From Pseudomonas cannabina (GTDB lineage Bacteria; Pseudomonadota; Gammaproteobacteria; Pseudomonadales; Pseudomonadaceae), in assembly GCF_900100365.1 (NCBI RefSeq), contig NZ_FNKU01000001.1, forward strand, positions 4,353,501-4,417,500: a stretch of DNA of 64,000 bases. The letters run 5' to 3'. Positions 46,292 through 55,427 of the stretch are shown here, piece by piece (the stretch's first letter is position 1; every line of letters begins with the position of its first letter). The notes beneath the pieces are model-generated. The model did no database searches. It was not told where the DNA came from and saw only the letters and a program-made list of their open reading frames with translations. A program made the translations under genes and the position numbers.

Positions 46292-47149
46292 TCAACCGAT
46301 CGCCTGGGTGATCAGCGCAAACTGGCGCACGCCCTGGCTGGGTTGCGGGACTGCGCCCATGCTCATGCAGGTCACGCTGTCGACGCGCTTGAGGCCGGCT
46401 TCTTCCAGCCAGTCGGCCAGGCCGCAATCGGTCGGGATGTCGATGCGGACAAAGGCGTAAGGCACTTTTGCCAGCAGTTGTTCGATCATGTGCCGGGCTT
46501 GCTCGACGGTCTGGGCAACCACCGGGCCGATGCACAGGCCGCGGCCGAAAGGGCGCAGCAGGGCGAAGGCCTGTAACTGGCCGTTATGCTCGATGCCCAC
46601 CGCGTGTTCGAGATCCTTCAGCACGTCACCCAACGTGACCGAGCGGTCCATGCCCGAGCCAGCGTTGGCCAGTTCCAGTACGCGAGCGTGGTCGGCTTCG
46701 GTCAGCGCCCGGCAGTTTTCCTCTGCCTTCAATGCTGTCACACCAGGCGGTTGCGCCTGACCCTGGCGCTGCTGGACCTCGCCAAAACTGACAAAACCCA
46801 GTTTCTCGTACAGCGGCGCGCCTGCCAGGGTGGCATTGAGCACGGCTGTGCGTGGCGGAACACTGCTTATGGCCAGCTCCATCAGCTTGCGGCCAATGCC
46901 CTTGCCTTGATAGTCATCGCTGACGATCACCAGGCCGATGGTGGAGAACTCACCCTGATGGCAGGCAAACGCACTGCCGACCAAGCGGCCGTTGTGTACC
47001 GCAACGAAGCCCTGAGCGACACGTTGCAGCATGGCCCAGTCTTCAAGTCGGTGCGGCCACTTCAGGGCAATGGACAGCTCATGAGCATTGCCGACATCGG
47101 CTGCGGTCATGGGGCGGTATTCAAAGTCGAGGCGTTGCTGAGCGAGCAT
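46292..47149 (-). CDS. GNAT-family N-acetyltransferase with C-terminal second domain
   Basis: 285 residues from ATG 47149 (MLAQQRLDFEYRPMTAADVG). The N-terminal GNAT domain (about 10-140) has the acetyl-CoA loop VSDDYQGKGIGRKLMELAI. The C-terminal half (about 150-285) is the second, degenerate GNAT-like domain seen in the YitH/HsdE-like group. It acetylates an unknown small molecule. A longer frame upstream has no family match. Confidence 0.85.
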   Translation of the reverse strand: MLAQQRLDFEYRPMTAADVGNAHELSIALKWPHRLEDWAMLQRVAQGFVAVHNGRLVGSAFACHQGEFSTIGLVIVSDDYQGKGIGRKLMELAISSVPPRTAVLNATLAGAPLYEKLGFVSFGEVQQRQGQAQPPGVTALKAEENCRALTEADHARVLELANAGSGMDRSVTLGDVLKDLEHAVGIEHNGQLQAFALLRPFGRGLCIGPVVAQTVEQARHMIEQLLAKVPYAFVRIDIPTDCGLADWLEEAGLKRVDSVTCMSMGAVPQPSQGVRQFALITQAIG

Positions 47150-47680
47150 GACGTGTCTCCGTCCAGAAGGATGCACAGGCAAATAACGGTGCGGCAGACG
47201 CTCTGTATCCCACCTGCCGAGAACGCTGACAAGAGGCCGGCGAGCATTCGGCAGATTCCACAAACCGCAGTTCTTCAGACCACAGTTACTGCTTAAAACG
47301 GTCGGAGGCCCGGCAGCAAATGCTTGTGGTTTTTTATCCGGATCAAGCTCTTTATATAGCTGCTGTATTTGCCCACTCGCCGGTCAACTGTGCGGCGCAG
47401 TTTCTGCGGCGTAAAGCCCCGTGTTTGAGCCTGAGCGCCCTGAAAAGGGTCAAAAAAGCGCCAAAAACCGGGGTTTGCCCAAGGCTGGAGCGCCCCGCAA
47501 AGTCTGCTGAGCGCACACCTCAAAACGGTGCTTTCTATCAAGCAGCCATCACTTTTAACGCCATATGCTGATTTCACGGTGTTGTAATGAGGGTGTGCTG
47601 CAGCGTGCATCACCGCCCTTCAGACGAAGCCGGATTGTGCGTCATGCCATGCCCTCAACGAACTTTCAGGACCGCACACA
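47150..47680. other. Intergenic region upstream of the catabolic cluster
   Basis: 531 bp between the divergent GNAT and dehalogenase genes. No supported gene; a 106-codon frame at 47293-47613 on the minus strand is not protein-like. It must hold promoters for both sides; no regulator gene is present. Confidence 0.5.
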
Positions 47681-48349
47681 ATGAGCTTTCTTCGACCAAA
47701 ATTCATTACGTTCGACTGCTACGGCACCTTGACCAACTTTCATATGGGCACCATGACGCGCGAGATTTTTGCCGACCGCGTTCCGGCTGAACAGATGGAC
47801 CAGTTCGTCAAAGACTTCTCGGCCTATCGCCTGGATCAGGTCATGGGCGACTGGATGCCTTATGACGAAATCCTGAAAGTGGCACTGGCCCGCACCTGCA
47901 AGCGCTGGAACGTTGAATACCGCGAAGAAGGCCAACTGTATTACGACGCGGTGCCGACCTGGGGCCCGCATGCCGATGTACCGGCCGGCCTGTCGAAAAT
48001 CGCCGACAAGATCCCTCTGGTGATTTTCTCCAACGCCAGCGACAGCCAGATCATGTCCAACGTCGAAAAGCTCGGCGCGCCGTTCCACAAGGTATTCACT
48101 GCCGATCAGGCCAAGGTCTACAAGCCGCGCCTGGCTGCTTTCGAGTTCATGCTCGACAACCTGGGTTGCGGCCCGGAAGACATCTTGCATGTCTCTTCCA
48201 GCTTCCGTTACGACCTGTTCTCGGCGCATGACATGAAAATCAGGAACAAGGCATTCGTGGCACGCGGTCACGAACAACCAGCCAACAGCTTCTACGAGTA
48301 CCACCAGATCCCGGACATCGGTGGTCTGGCCGGGCTGGTCGGCCTCTGA
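47681..48349 (+). CDS. Type II haloacid dehalogenase-like HAD hydrolase
   Basis: 222 residues. HAD motifs: FDCYGTLTNF (nucleophile Asp about 10; Cys-Tyr follows, as in type II L-2-haloacid dehalogenases), VIFSNAS (motif II Ser/Asn), VYKPRLAAFEF (motif III Lys) and HVSSSFRYDLFSAH (motif IV). The true substrate need not be halogenated. First gene of the plus-strand cluster; 48 bp before the FAD oxidoreductase. Confidence 0.88.
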   Translation: MSFLRPKFITFDCYGTLTNFHMGTMTREIFADRVPAEQMDQFVKDFSAYRLDQVMGDWMPYDEILKVALARTCKRWNVEYREEGQLYYDAVPTWGPHADVPAGLSKIADKIPLVIFSNASDSQIMSNVEKLGAPFHKVFTADQAKVYKPRLAAFEFMLDNLGCGPEDILHVSSSFRYDLFSAHDMKIRNKAFVARGHEQPANSFYEYHQIPDIGGLAGLVGL

Positions 48350-48397
48350 CCGGATAAGCGCCAACGGCAACATCGGCATTTTTCAGGGGGCTCTTCC

Positions 48398-49693
48398 ATG
48401 AGTGACAAGGGGAACAAGATGCGCAGTGAGTCCTACTGGCTCGATACGGCTCCAGACTTTACCGGCGCGCAGGATGGCGCGGTGGAGGGGCAGGCTGACG
48501 TGGTGGTGGTCGGTGGCGGTTTTACCGGTCTTGCGGCAGCGCGTGCATTGGCCTTGAAAGGTGCCAGCGTGGTGGTTCTGGAATCAGGCCGGGTGATCGG
48601 CGAAGCCTCTGGCCGTAATGGCGGACAGTGCAACACCGGTGTCGCGCAGGACTATGCGTCGCTGAGCGCCAGCCTGGGTGCCGATCAGGCTCGCGAGTAT
48701 TACAAGGCTTACGAAAGTGCGGTGCAGAGCGTCGTTACTGTGATTGAGCAGGAAAGCATCGCCTGCGATATCAAGCGTAACGGCAAGCTCAAACTGGCGG
48801 CCAAGCCAGGGCATTACGAAGGGCTGGCGCGCACCTGCGAGCTGATTCGTCGTGAAGTCGATGCCGACGTCGAGCTGCTGTCGGCTCAGGACGTTCGCGC
48901 TGAAATCGATTCCGACGAGTTCCACGGTGGCCTGTTGCAACGCAATGGCGTGCAGATCCACGTCGGGCGTTTCGGTCTGGGGCTGGCGGACGCGGCGGTG
49001 CGGCATGGCGCGCGGGTGTATCAGGACGCTACCGTCAAGGACTGGAAAGCCAACCGCGGCGGCTTTGTGGTCAACACCTCGAAGGGGTCCATTCAGGCCG
49101 GACAAGTGCTGCTTGCCACGGGTGCCTGTCAGCATGGCGGCCTGGGCTGGTATCGCCGCCGCATCGTGCCGGTCGGCAGTTTTGTGATCGTCACCGAAGT
49201 GTTGCCGCAGGCGCTGATCAACCAGCTGTTCCCTAACCAGCGCGCTTACGTGACCAGCCGTTTGATCGGCAACTATTTCCGGCTCACTCCGGACAATCGC
49301 CTGCTGTTCGGCGGTCGGGCGCGCTTTGCGATGTCCAACAGCAGCTCCGACGCCAAGAGCGGCAAGGTGCTGCAAGCAGCGATGGTGCAGATGTTTCCGC
49401 AACTGGCCCACGTCAAGGTCGACTACTGCTGGGGTGGTCTGGTGGACATGACCTCCGACCGTTTGCCGCGTGCAGGCGAGCACGGCGGAGTCTTCTACTC
49501 GATGGGCTACAGCGGCCACGGCGTGCAGATGTCAGTGCACATGGGCCAGGAGATGGCCGAGGTCATGGAAGGCAAGGCGCAAGCCAATCCCTGGAAAGAC
49601 CTGAGCTGGCCAGCCATCCCCGGCCATTTTGGCAAGCCCTGGTTTCTGCCTCTGGTCGGCGCTTACTACCGCTATCAGGACAGTCGCCACTGA
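48398..49693 (+). CDS. FAD-dependent amine/D-amino acid oxidoreductase (DAO family, OrdL/PuuB-like)
   Basis: 431 residues. Rossmann FAD motif ADVVVVGGGFTGLAAARALA (about 29-48), then ESGRVIGEASGRNGGQCNTG (flavin region), and the C-terminal LFGGRARF and HGGVFYSMGYSGHGVQMSVH. The group oxidises secondary amines such as gamma-glutamyl-putrescine. It supplies an oxidation step in the cluster. Confidence 0.9.
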   Translation: MSDKGNKMRSESYWLDTAPDFTGAQDGAVEGQADVVVVGGGFTGLAAARALALKGASVVVLESGRVIGEASGRNGGQCNTGVAQDYASLSASLGADQAREYYKAYESAVQSVVTVIEQESIACDIKRNGKLKLAAKPGHYEGLARTCELIRREVDADVELLSAQDVRAEIDSDEFHGGLLQRNGVQIHVGRFGLGLADAAVRHGARVYQDATVKDWKANRGGFVVNTSKGSIQAGQVLLATGACQHGGLGWYRRRIVPVGSFVIVTEVLPQALINQLFPNQRAYVTSRLIGNYFRLTPDNRLLFGGRARFAMSNSSSDAKSGKVLQAAMVQMFPQLAHVKVDYCWGGLVDMTSDRLPRAGEHGGVFYSMGYSGHGVQMSVHMGQEMAEVMEGKAQANPWKDLSWPAIPGHFGKPWFLPLVGAYYRYQDSRH

Positions 49694-49785
49694 GTTTTTG
49701 TTTAACCGTCGTCGTGTGCGCATGAAGGATGCTCCGGCCCCCGTGAGCAACTCGGAATTTCCCCTTTTCGACAGGTAGAACTGAT

Positions 49786-51423
49786 ATGGCTGACAAGAAA
49801 ACCGATTCCCCGCTGATCACAGGCGAAGACAGCCTGCGAGTGTTCGAGGGTCTCAATCGCGGTCTGTCGCGTCGTGACGCACTGCGTATGCTGGGCGTTG
49901 CAGGTGTGGTCGCGGCTGGCTCAAGTAGCCTGTTCGGTGCAGCGGGCAAGGTCTTTGCCGACGACGCCGATGCACCGGTCAAAGGCAAGCCGGGCGGCCG
50001 CATTCGGGTGGCGGGCATGTCCAGTTCCACGGCTGATACGCTTGACCCGGCCAAAGGTGCGCTGTCCACCGACTACGTTCGCCATTTCATGTTCTACAAC
50101 GGCCTGACCCGCTTCGACAGCCATCTGGTTCCGCACATGGAGCTGGCCGAGAAGATCGAAAGCGACAACGCCACCGTCTGGACCGTGACCCTGCGTCAGG
50201 GCGTGACCTTCCACAACGGCAAAGCGCTGACCGCAGGCGATGTGGTGTTCTCCCTGTCGCGCCACAAAGACCCGGCCACCGGTTCGAAAGTCCTGCCGCT
50301 GATGGCGCAGTTCTCCGAGATCAAGGCCACCGGCCCGATGGAAGTGCAGATCACCCTCAGCTCGCCGAACGCCGAGCTGCCGTCGATCCTCGCAGTTTCG
50401 CACCTGCTGATCCTGCCCGAAGGCACCACTGATTTCAGCAAAGGCATCGGCACCGGCCCATTCACCGTCAAGGAATTCAACCCGGGCGTGCGTTCGGTCA
50501 GCGCGCGTAACCCCAACTACTGGAAGCCGGGCCTGCCGTATCTGGACGAGATCGAATTCATCGCCATTTCCGATGAGCCATCGCGGGTCAACGCGCTGCT
50601 CTCCGGCGATGTGCACATGATCAACGAGGTCAACCCGCGCTCGACCACGCGCATCGCTGCCAGCGCCAAGCACCGCGTGGTGGACGCGCCGTCCGGCAAC
50701 TACACCGACCTGATCATTCGTCAGGACCAGATGCCCGGCAAAAGTCCTGAGTTCACCGAGGCCATGAAGTACCTGCTGGACCGTGAACAGGTCAAATCCG
50801 CAGTGTTCCGTGGCTATGCCCGTGTCGGCAACGACCACCCGATCTCGCCAGGCTCGCGCTACTTCAACGCAGACCTGCCGCAACGTGCCTACGATCCCGA
50901 GAAGGCCAAGTTCCTGCTCAAGAAAGCCGGCATGGAAAAGATCACCATGGCGGTGGCAGCATCGCCTGCTGCGACCGGTTCGGTGGACATCGCCGTGCTG
51001 CTGCAACAGTCGGCCAAACAGGCTGGCCTGACCCTCAACGTCAACCGGCTGCCAAGCGATGGCTACTGGTCCAACCACTGGATGAAGCATCCGCTGAGCT
51101 TCGGCAACATCAACCCGCGCCCGAACGCTGACGTGATCTTCTCGCAGTTCTTCCAGTCCACTGCGCCGTGGAACGAGTCGGGCTGGAAGAATGACCAGTT
51201 CGACCAGTTACTGCTGCTGGCCCGTGGCGAAACCGACGACGACAAGCGCGCCAAAATGTATGGCGACATGCAGACCCTGGTCAGCCAGAACTGCGGCATC
51301 GGCATTCCGGTATTCATCAGCAACATCGATGGCGTGGACAAGCGTATCCAGGGCTATTCCAGCAACCCGCTGGGCGGCTTCATGGGTTACATGTTCAGCG
51401 AGCAGGTCTGGCTGGACGCGTAA
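49786..51423 (+). CDS. ABC transporter substrate-binding protein (peptide/opine type, Tat-exported)
   Basis: 545 residues. The signal contains a twin-arginine motif, LSRRDALRMLG (about 27-37), followed by a hydrophobic segment (VAGVVAAGSSSLFGAAG) and cleavage near VFADD; so export is probably through Tat. It is a DppA/OppA-fold (SBP_bac_5) protein: FHNGKALTAGDVVFSLSRHK and PYLDEIEFIAISDEPSRVNA. It binds the imported substrate in the periplasm. Starts the transporter operon. Confidence 0.93.
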   Translation: MADKKTDSPLITGEDSLRVFEGLNRGLSRRDALRMLGVAGVVAAGSSSLFGAAGKVFADDADAPVKGKPGGRIRVAGMSSSTADTLDPAKGALSTDYVRHFMFYNGLTRFDSHLVPHMELAEKIESDNATVWTVTLRQGVTFHNGKALTAGDVVFSLSRHKDPATGSKVLPLMAQFSEIKATGPMEVQITLSSPNAELPSILAVSHLLILPEGTTDFSKGIGTGPFTVKEFNPGVRSVSARNPNYWKPGLPYLDEIEFIAISDEPSRVNALLSGDVHMINEVNPRSTTRIAASAKHRVVDAPSGNYTDLIIRQDQMPGKSPEFTEAMKYLLDREQVKSAVFRGYARVGNDHPISPGSRYFNADLPQRAYDPEKAKFLLKKAGMEKITMAVAASPAATGSVDIAVLLQQSAKQAGLTLNVNRLPSDGYWSNHWMKHPLSFGNINPRPNADVIFSQFFQSTAPWNESGWKNDQFDQLLLLARGETDDDKRAKMYGDMQTLVSQNCGIGIPVFISNIDGVDKRIQGYSSNPLGGFMGYMFSEQVWLDA

Positions 51424-51454
51424 ATGCAACGCTGAACCGAGCGGGAGGATGCAG

Positions 51455-52401
51455 ATGAATAGCAACACACTCTGGTTGATCGTGCAGCGCTTCGGCGCGG
51501 CGATCGTGACGTTTCCATCGTGGTCTTCGCCATTACGGCGGTGCTGCCAGGAGACGCCGCGCAACAGGCTCTTGGGCAATTCGCGACGCCTGAACAGGTC
51601 GCGGCATTGCGTACAAAACTGGGCCTGGATCAGCCGGGTGTGGTGCGTTATCTGCATTGGTTGAGCAACCTGCTGGGGGGTGACTTCGGCGAGTCGGTGT
51701 CCAATGCGATGCCGGTTTCCGAGCTGATTGCCGGGCGCTTTCCCAAAACCCTGATGCTGGCGGCAACCACTGCGCTGGTGTCGGTTCCGGTGGCGCTGGC
51801 GCTTGGTATCGGCGCTGCGATGGGCCGGGGTGGCCGCATCGATGGCGCTCTGAATTTCATTACGCTGACGTTGGTGGCGGTGCCCGAATTTCTGGTGGCA
51901 ACGCTGGCCGTGCTGATTTTCGCCGTCAACCTGGGCTGGCTGTCGGCCTTGTCGTATGGTGGTGACGTCAGCTCGCCCTGGCAGTTCATGCGCACCTACG
52001 CCTTGCCGGTCATGACCCTGTGCAGTGTGATCGTGGCGCAGATGGCGCGCATGACCCGCGCTGCAGTCATCGATCAACTGGACAGCCCTTACGTGGAAAT
52101 GGCCAGGCTCAAGGGCGTCAGCCCGGTGCGTATCGTATTGCGTCACGCCTTGCCCAACGCCATCGGGCCGATTGCCAACGCTGTGGCGCTGAGCCTTTCG
52201 TATCTGCTGGGCGGGGTGGTGATCGTGGAAACCATCTTCAACTATCCCGGCATCGCCAGCCTGATGGTCGATGCCGTGACCAACCGTGACATGGCGTTGG
52301 TTCAGGGCTGCACCATGCTGTTCTGCGCCGCTTACCTGGGTCTGGTGCTGATGGCCGACCTGTGTGCAATTCTTTCCAACCCGAGGCTGAGAACCCAATG
52401 A
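51455..52401 (+). pseudogene. ABC transporter permease (DppB-like), frameshifted in first membrane segment
   Basis: The natural start is ATG 51455 (GGGAGG upstream) and reads MNSNTLWLIVQRFGAAIVT. At about 51510 the sequence leaves the frame. The rest of the permease (VSIVVFAITAVLPGDAAQQA to the stop at 52399-52401, with the EAA-like loop EMARLKGVSPVRIVLRHALP) is in another frame. A deletion of 1 base (or 1 mod 3) around gtgacgtttcc explains it. A shorter protein from GTG 51520 (293 residues) would lack most of the first membrane segment. Either the transporter is impaired, translation restarts inside, or the assembly has an error. All other genes of the cluster are intact. Confidence 0.85.
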
Positions 52402-53276
52402 CTGAATTCATTGCGAAATCGACGCCTGTTGCGCCAGAAGCCGTGCCGCGCAAAAAAACGGTCCGCCCGACTTCGTGGCTAGGCCTGCTGGGCGCGACGG
52501 TGTGCTTCATCTGGCTGATGGTCGCGCTGTTCGGCCCCTGGCTCGCGCCGCATCCGGTGGGCGAAGTGGTCTCCGACAACATGTTTGAAAACATGAGCGC
52601 GGCCTATCCGTTCGGTACCGATTACCTGGGCCGCGACATGCTCAGCCGGGTGTTGATCGGCGCGCGTTTCACGGTCGGCCTGGCATTGATCTCTGCCGTG
52701 CTGGCCAGCGGCATCGGCACGTTGTGCGCATTGCTGTCGGTGGTTGCGCCCAAATGGCTGGACGAAATCATCAGCCGCCTGATGGACGCATTCATCTCGA
52801 TCCCGAGCAAGATGCTGGCGCTGATCATGGTGTCGGCGTTCGGCTCGTCCGAAGTGCTGCTAATCTGCACGGCGGTGCTCAGTTACACGCCGGGGGCGTT
52901 CCGTATCGCGCGCAGCCTGGCGGTGAACATCGAGGCGCTGGAATATGTGCAAGTGGCGCGCACCCGTGGTGAGGGCCGTGTGTACATCGCTTGCCGGGAG
53001 ATCCTGCCGAACATGCTCAACCCGGTTCTGACTGACCTGGGCCTGCGTTTTGGTTTCATCGTGTTGCTGCTCAGCGGCATGAGTTTTCTGGGGCTCGGTG
53101 TGCAGCCGCCTGATGCCGACCTGGGGTCGCTGGTGCGCGAGAACATCGGCGGCCTCAGCCAGGGCGCGCCAGCCATCGTGATTCCGGCGCTGGCGATTGG
53201 CACGCTGACCATCGGCGTCAACCTGTTCATCGACCGACTGGCCTCACGGCGCGGTCGCCGTTCGGGAGGGCATTGA
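52398..53276 (+). CDS. ABC transporter permease (DppC-like)
   Basis: 292 residues from ATG 52398, overlapping the previous stop by 4 bp. N-terminal cytoplasmic tail, first membrane segment GLLGATVCFIWLMVALFGPW, periplasmic loop with PFGTDYLGRDMLSRVLIGAR (DppC hallmark), EAA-like loop EYVQVARTRGEGRVYIACRE, and five to six membrane segments. Forms the channel with the upstream permease. Confidence 0.94.
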   Translation: MTEFIAKSTPVAPEAVPRKKTVRPTSWLGLLGATVCFIWLMVALFGPWLAPHPVGEVVSDNMFENMSAAYPFGTDYLGRDMLSRVLIGARFTVGLALISAVLASGIGTLCALLSVVAPKWLDEIISRLMDAFISIPSKMLALIMVSAFGSSEVLLICTAVLSYTPGAFRIARSLAVNIEALEYVQVARTRGEGRVYIACREILPNMLNPVLTDLGLRFGFIVLLLSGMSFLGLGVQPPDADLGSLVRENIGGLSQGAPAIVIPALAIGTLTIGVNLFIDRLASRRGRRSGGH

Positions 53277-53277
53277 G

Positions 53278-55119
53278 ATGAGCCAGTTGATTAGAGTGCA
53301 AGACCTGCGCGTGGTCGCCGAGAGCGATCACGGTGAGCTGGAAATCGTCAAAGGCGTCAGCTTCGCGTTGGAGAAAGGCGAAGTGCTGGCGTTGATCGGT
53401 GAGTCCGGCTCCGGCAAGACTACGATCGCCCTGGCGCTGCTGGGTTATGCCCGGCGCGGCTGCAAACTGGCGGGCGGCGTGGTTCAGGTTGGCGAGCACG
53501 ACATGCTCAGCCTGCCTGAAAGCCAGCTGCAAGGCCTGCGCGGCAATCGCGTTTCCTACATCGCACAAAGCGCCGCAGCGGCGTTCAACCCGGCGAAAAA
53601 GCTCATCGATCAAGTGATCGAAGGTGCGTTGATTCATGGTCTTGGCAGCCGCGCAGTGCTGGAAGCCAAGGCTGTCGAACTGTTCCGCGACCTGGCGCTG
53701 CCCAACCCGGACAGCATCGGTCAGCGTTACCCGCATCAGGTGTCGGGCGGTCAGTTGCAGCGCGTCATGGCAGCGATGGCGCTGATCAGCGATCCGTTGC
53801 TGGTGATCCTCGACGAGCCGACGACTGCACTGGACGTCACCACGCAAATCGACGTGTTGCGCGCGTTCAAACGGGTGGTCCGCGAACGTGGTGCGACAGC
53901 GGTTTACGTCTCTCACGACCTGGCCGTCGTAGCGCAGATGGCCGACCAGATCGTAGTGCTCAACGGCGGGCAGATTGTCGAAACCAGCAGCACCGCAGCG
54001 TTGCTCAGCGGTCCTGAACAAGCCTACAGTCGCAGCCTGCTGGCGGCGGCACGTCCGGACAAGGTGCTGAAACCGGCCAGCGACGTGGCCAAGGACAGCA
54101 CCCTGCTGACCATCAAAGGCCTGACCGCGGGCTACGGCAAAAAGAACCTGCAAGGCATGCCGATGATTCGCGTGCTGGAAGACATCGACCTGACCATTCG
54201 CCGAGGCCAGGCCATTGGCGTCATCGGTGAGTCGGGTTCGGGCAAATCGACCCTGGCCCGCGTGGTTGCCGGTTTGCTGGACCCGGCGCTCGGCAGCCTG
54301 ACCTTCGACGGTGCCGAATTGTCCGGCACTCTGGCGGGGCGCACCGAAGAGCAGTTCCGGCGCATCCAGATGGTGTTCCAGAACGCCGACACCGCGCTCA
54401 ACCCGATGCATAGCATCAGCGCGATTCTTGCCCGGCCGCTGAAAATGTATTTCGGCCTCAAGGGCAAGGCGTTGAACGAGCGCATCGGCGAGCTGATGGA
54501 TCTGGTGCGTCTGCCCCGCGAACTCGCCGAGCGACGCCCCAACGAACTGTCCGGCGGCCAGAAACAGCGCGTCAACCTGGCTCGCGCCCTGGCGGCCAAG
54601 CCGGACCTGATCCTTTGCGATGAAGTGACCTCGGCGCTGGACACCGTGGTCGGTGCCTGCATTCTTGAATTGCTCGGTGAACTGCGCCGCAAACTGGGGG
54701 TGTCTTACCTGTTCATCAGCCACGACATTTCCACCGTGCGAGCCCTGTGCGATGACATCGTGGTGATGTACAGCGGGCACAAGGTCGAAGAGGGCAGCCG
54801 CGACGCCTTCAGCCGCGTGCCGTTCCATCCGTACACCGACTTGCTGGTGCACTCGGTGCCGGAGTTGCGTCAGGGCTGGCTGGAAAGCTGTGGCGTGACC
54901 AGCGGCAAGCTGTCGCCGATCAGCGCGCCGTCCAATCACCCGGAGCTGTGCACCTTTCTCAATCGCTGCCCTGCGCGCATCGAAGGCCTGTGCAACAAGA
55001 CCGCCCCCGGCCGTCGCCGGATTGCAGGCGGCAGCGAAATCCTTTGCCATCGCGACAGCGACGAACTGCAAGCCGTACAAGAAAATCTTAATCCTGAGAC
55101 CGTGGGAGCCTACGCATGA
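53278..55119 (+). CDS. ABC transporter ATP-binding protein, two fused ATPase domains (DppD-DppF-like)
   Basis: 613 residues, two complete ATPase units. First: Walker A GESGSGKTTIA (about 41-51), signature VSGGQLQRV, Walker B LLVILDEPTTALD. Second: Walker A GESGSGKSTLA (about 320-330), signature LSGGQKQRV, Walker B LILCDEVTSALD. The C-terminal oligopeptide-type extension has a four-Cys pattern (PELCTFLNRCPARIEGLCNK), as in DppD/OppD where it can hold an Fe-S cluster. It powers the transporter. 1 bp after the permease. Confidence 0.94.
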   Translation: MSQLIRVQDLRVVAESDHGELEIVKGVSFALEKGEVLALIGESGSGKTTIALALLGYARRGCKLAGGVVQVGEHDMLSLPESQLQGLRGNRVSYIAQSAAAAFNPAKKLIDQVIEGALIHGLGSRAVLEAKAVELFRDLALPNPDSIGQRYPHQVSGGQLQRVMAAMALISDPLLVILDEPTTALDVTTQIDVLRAFKRVVRERGATAVYVSHDLAVVAQMADQIVVLNGGQIVETSSTAALLSGPEQAYSRSLLAAARPDKVLKPASDVAKDSTLLTIKGLTAGYGKKNLQGMPMIRVLEDIDLTIRRGQAIGVIGESGSGKSTLARVVAGLLDPALGSLTFDGAELSGTLAGRTEEQFRRIQMVFQNADTALNPMHSISAILARPLKMYFGLKGKALNERIGELMDLVRLPRELAERRPNELSGGQKQRVNLARALAAKPDLILCDEVTSALDTVVGACILELLGELRRKLGVSYLFISHDISTVRALCDDIVVMYSGHKVEEGSRDAFSRVPFHPYTDLLVHSVPELRQGWLESCGVTSGKLSPISAPSNHPELCTFLNRCPARIEGLCNKTAPGRRRIAGGSEILCHRDSDELQAVQENLNPETVGAYA

Positions 55120-55427
55120 ACGGCCGTTTTGTGAGACTGGGCGAGCGTGATCGTCCGGCCGTGAGCCTGATGGTCGATGGCGCGTCCATCGAAGCCCTGC
55201 AGGGCGACACCCTGATGGTGGCACTGCTGACCCGCAAAGCGACGTTGCGCCAGTCTGAATTCGATTCGGGGCGGCGTGCCGGGTTTTGCCTGATGGGCGC
55301 CTGTCAGGACTGCTGGGTCTGGACCCGCAGCGGAGAACGACTGCGCGCCTGCTCCAACGAAGTCCGCGACGGGCTCGATATCGTCACCACCCAACCGGAG
55401 GCGAAATGGCCACTTCTTCACGGTTAG
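55116..55427 (+). CDS. 2Fe-2S ferredoxin-like small subunit (HcnA/OoxC-like)
   Basis: 103 residues, overlapping the ATPase stop by 4 bp. It has a (2Fe-2S)-binding fold: VSLMVDGASIEALQGDTLMV, then FDSGRRAGFCLMGACQDCWV with C..GACQDC, and RLRACSNEVRDGLDI carrying the last Cys. In HcnABC and opine/hydroxyproline dehydrogenases this is the small electron-transfer subunit. Confidence 0.88.
   Translation: MNGRFVRLGERDRPAVSLMVDGASIEALQGDTLMVALLTRKATLRQSEFDSGRRAGFCLMGACQDCWVWTRSGERLRACSNEVRDGLDIVTTQPEAKWPLLHG

Noticed and set aside
53227..55224. Minus-strand frame of 665 codons
   Set aside because: It is the antisense shadow of the fused ABC ATPase; Arg/Gln/His-rich with no domain.
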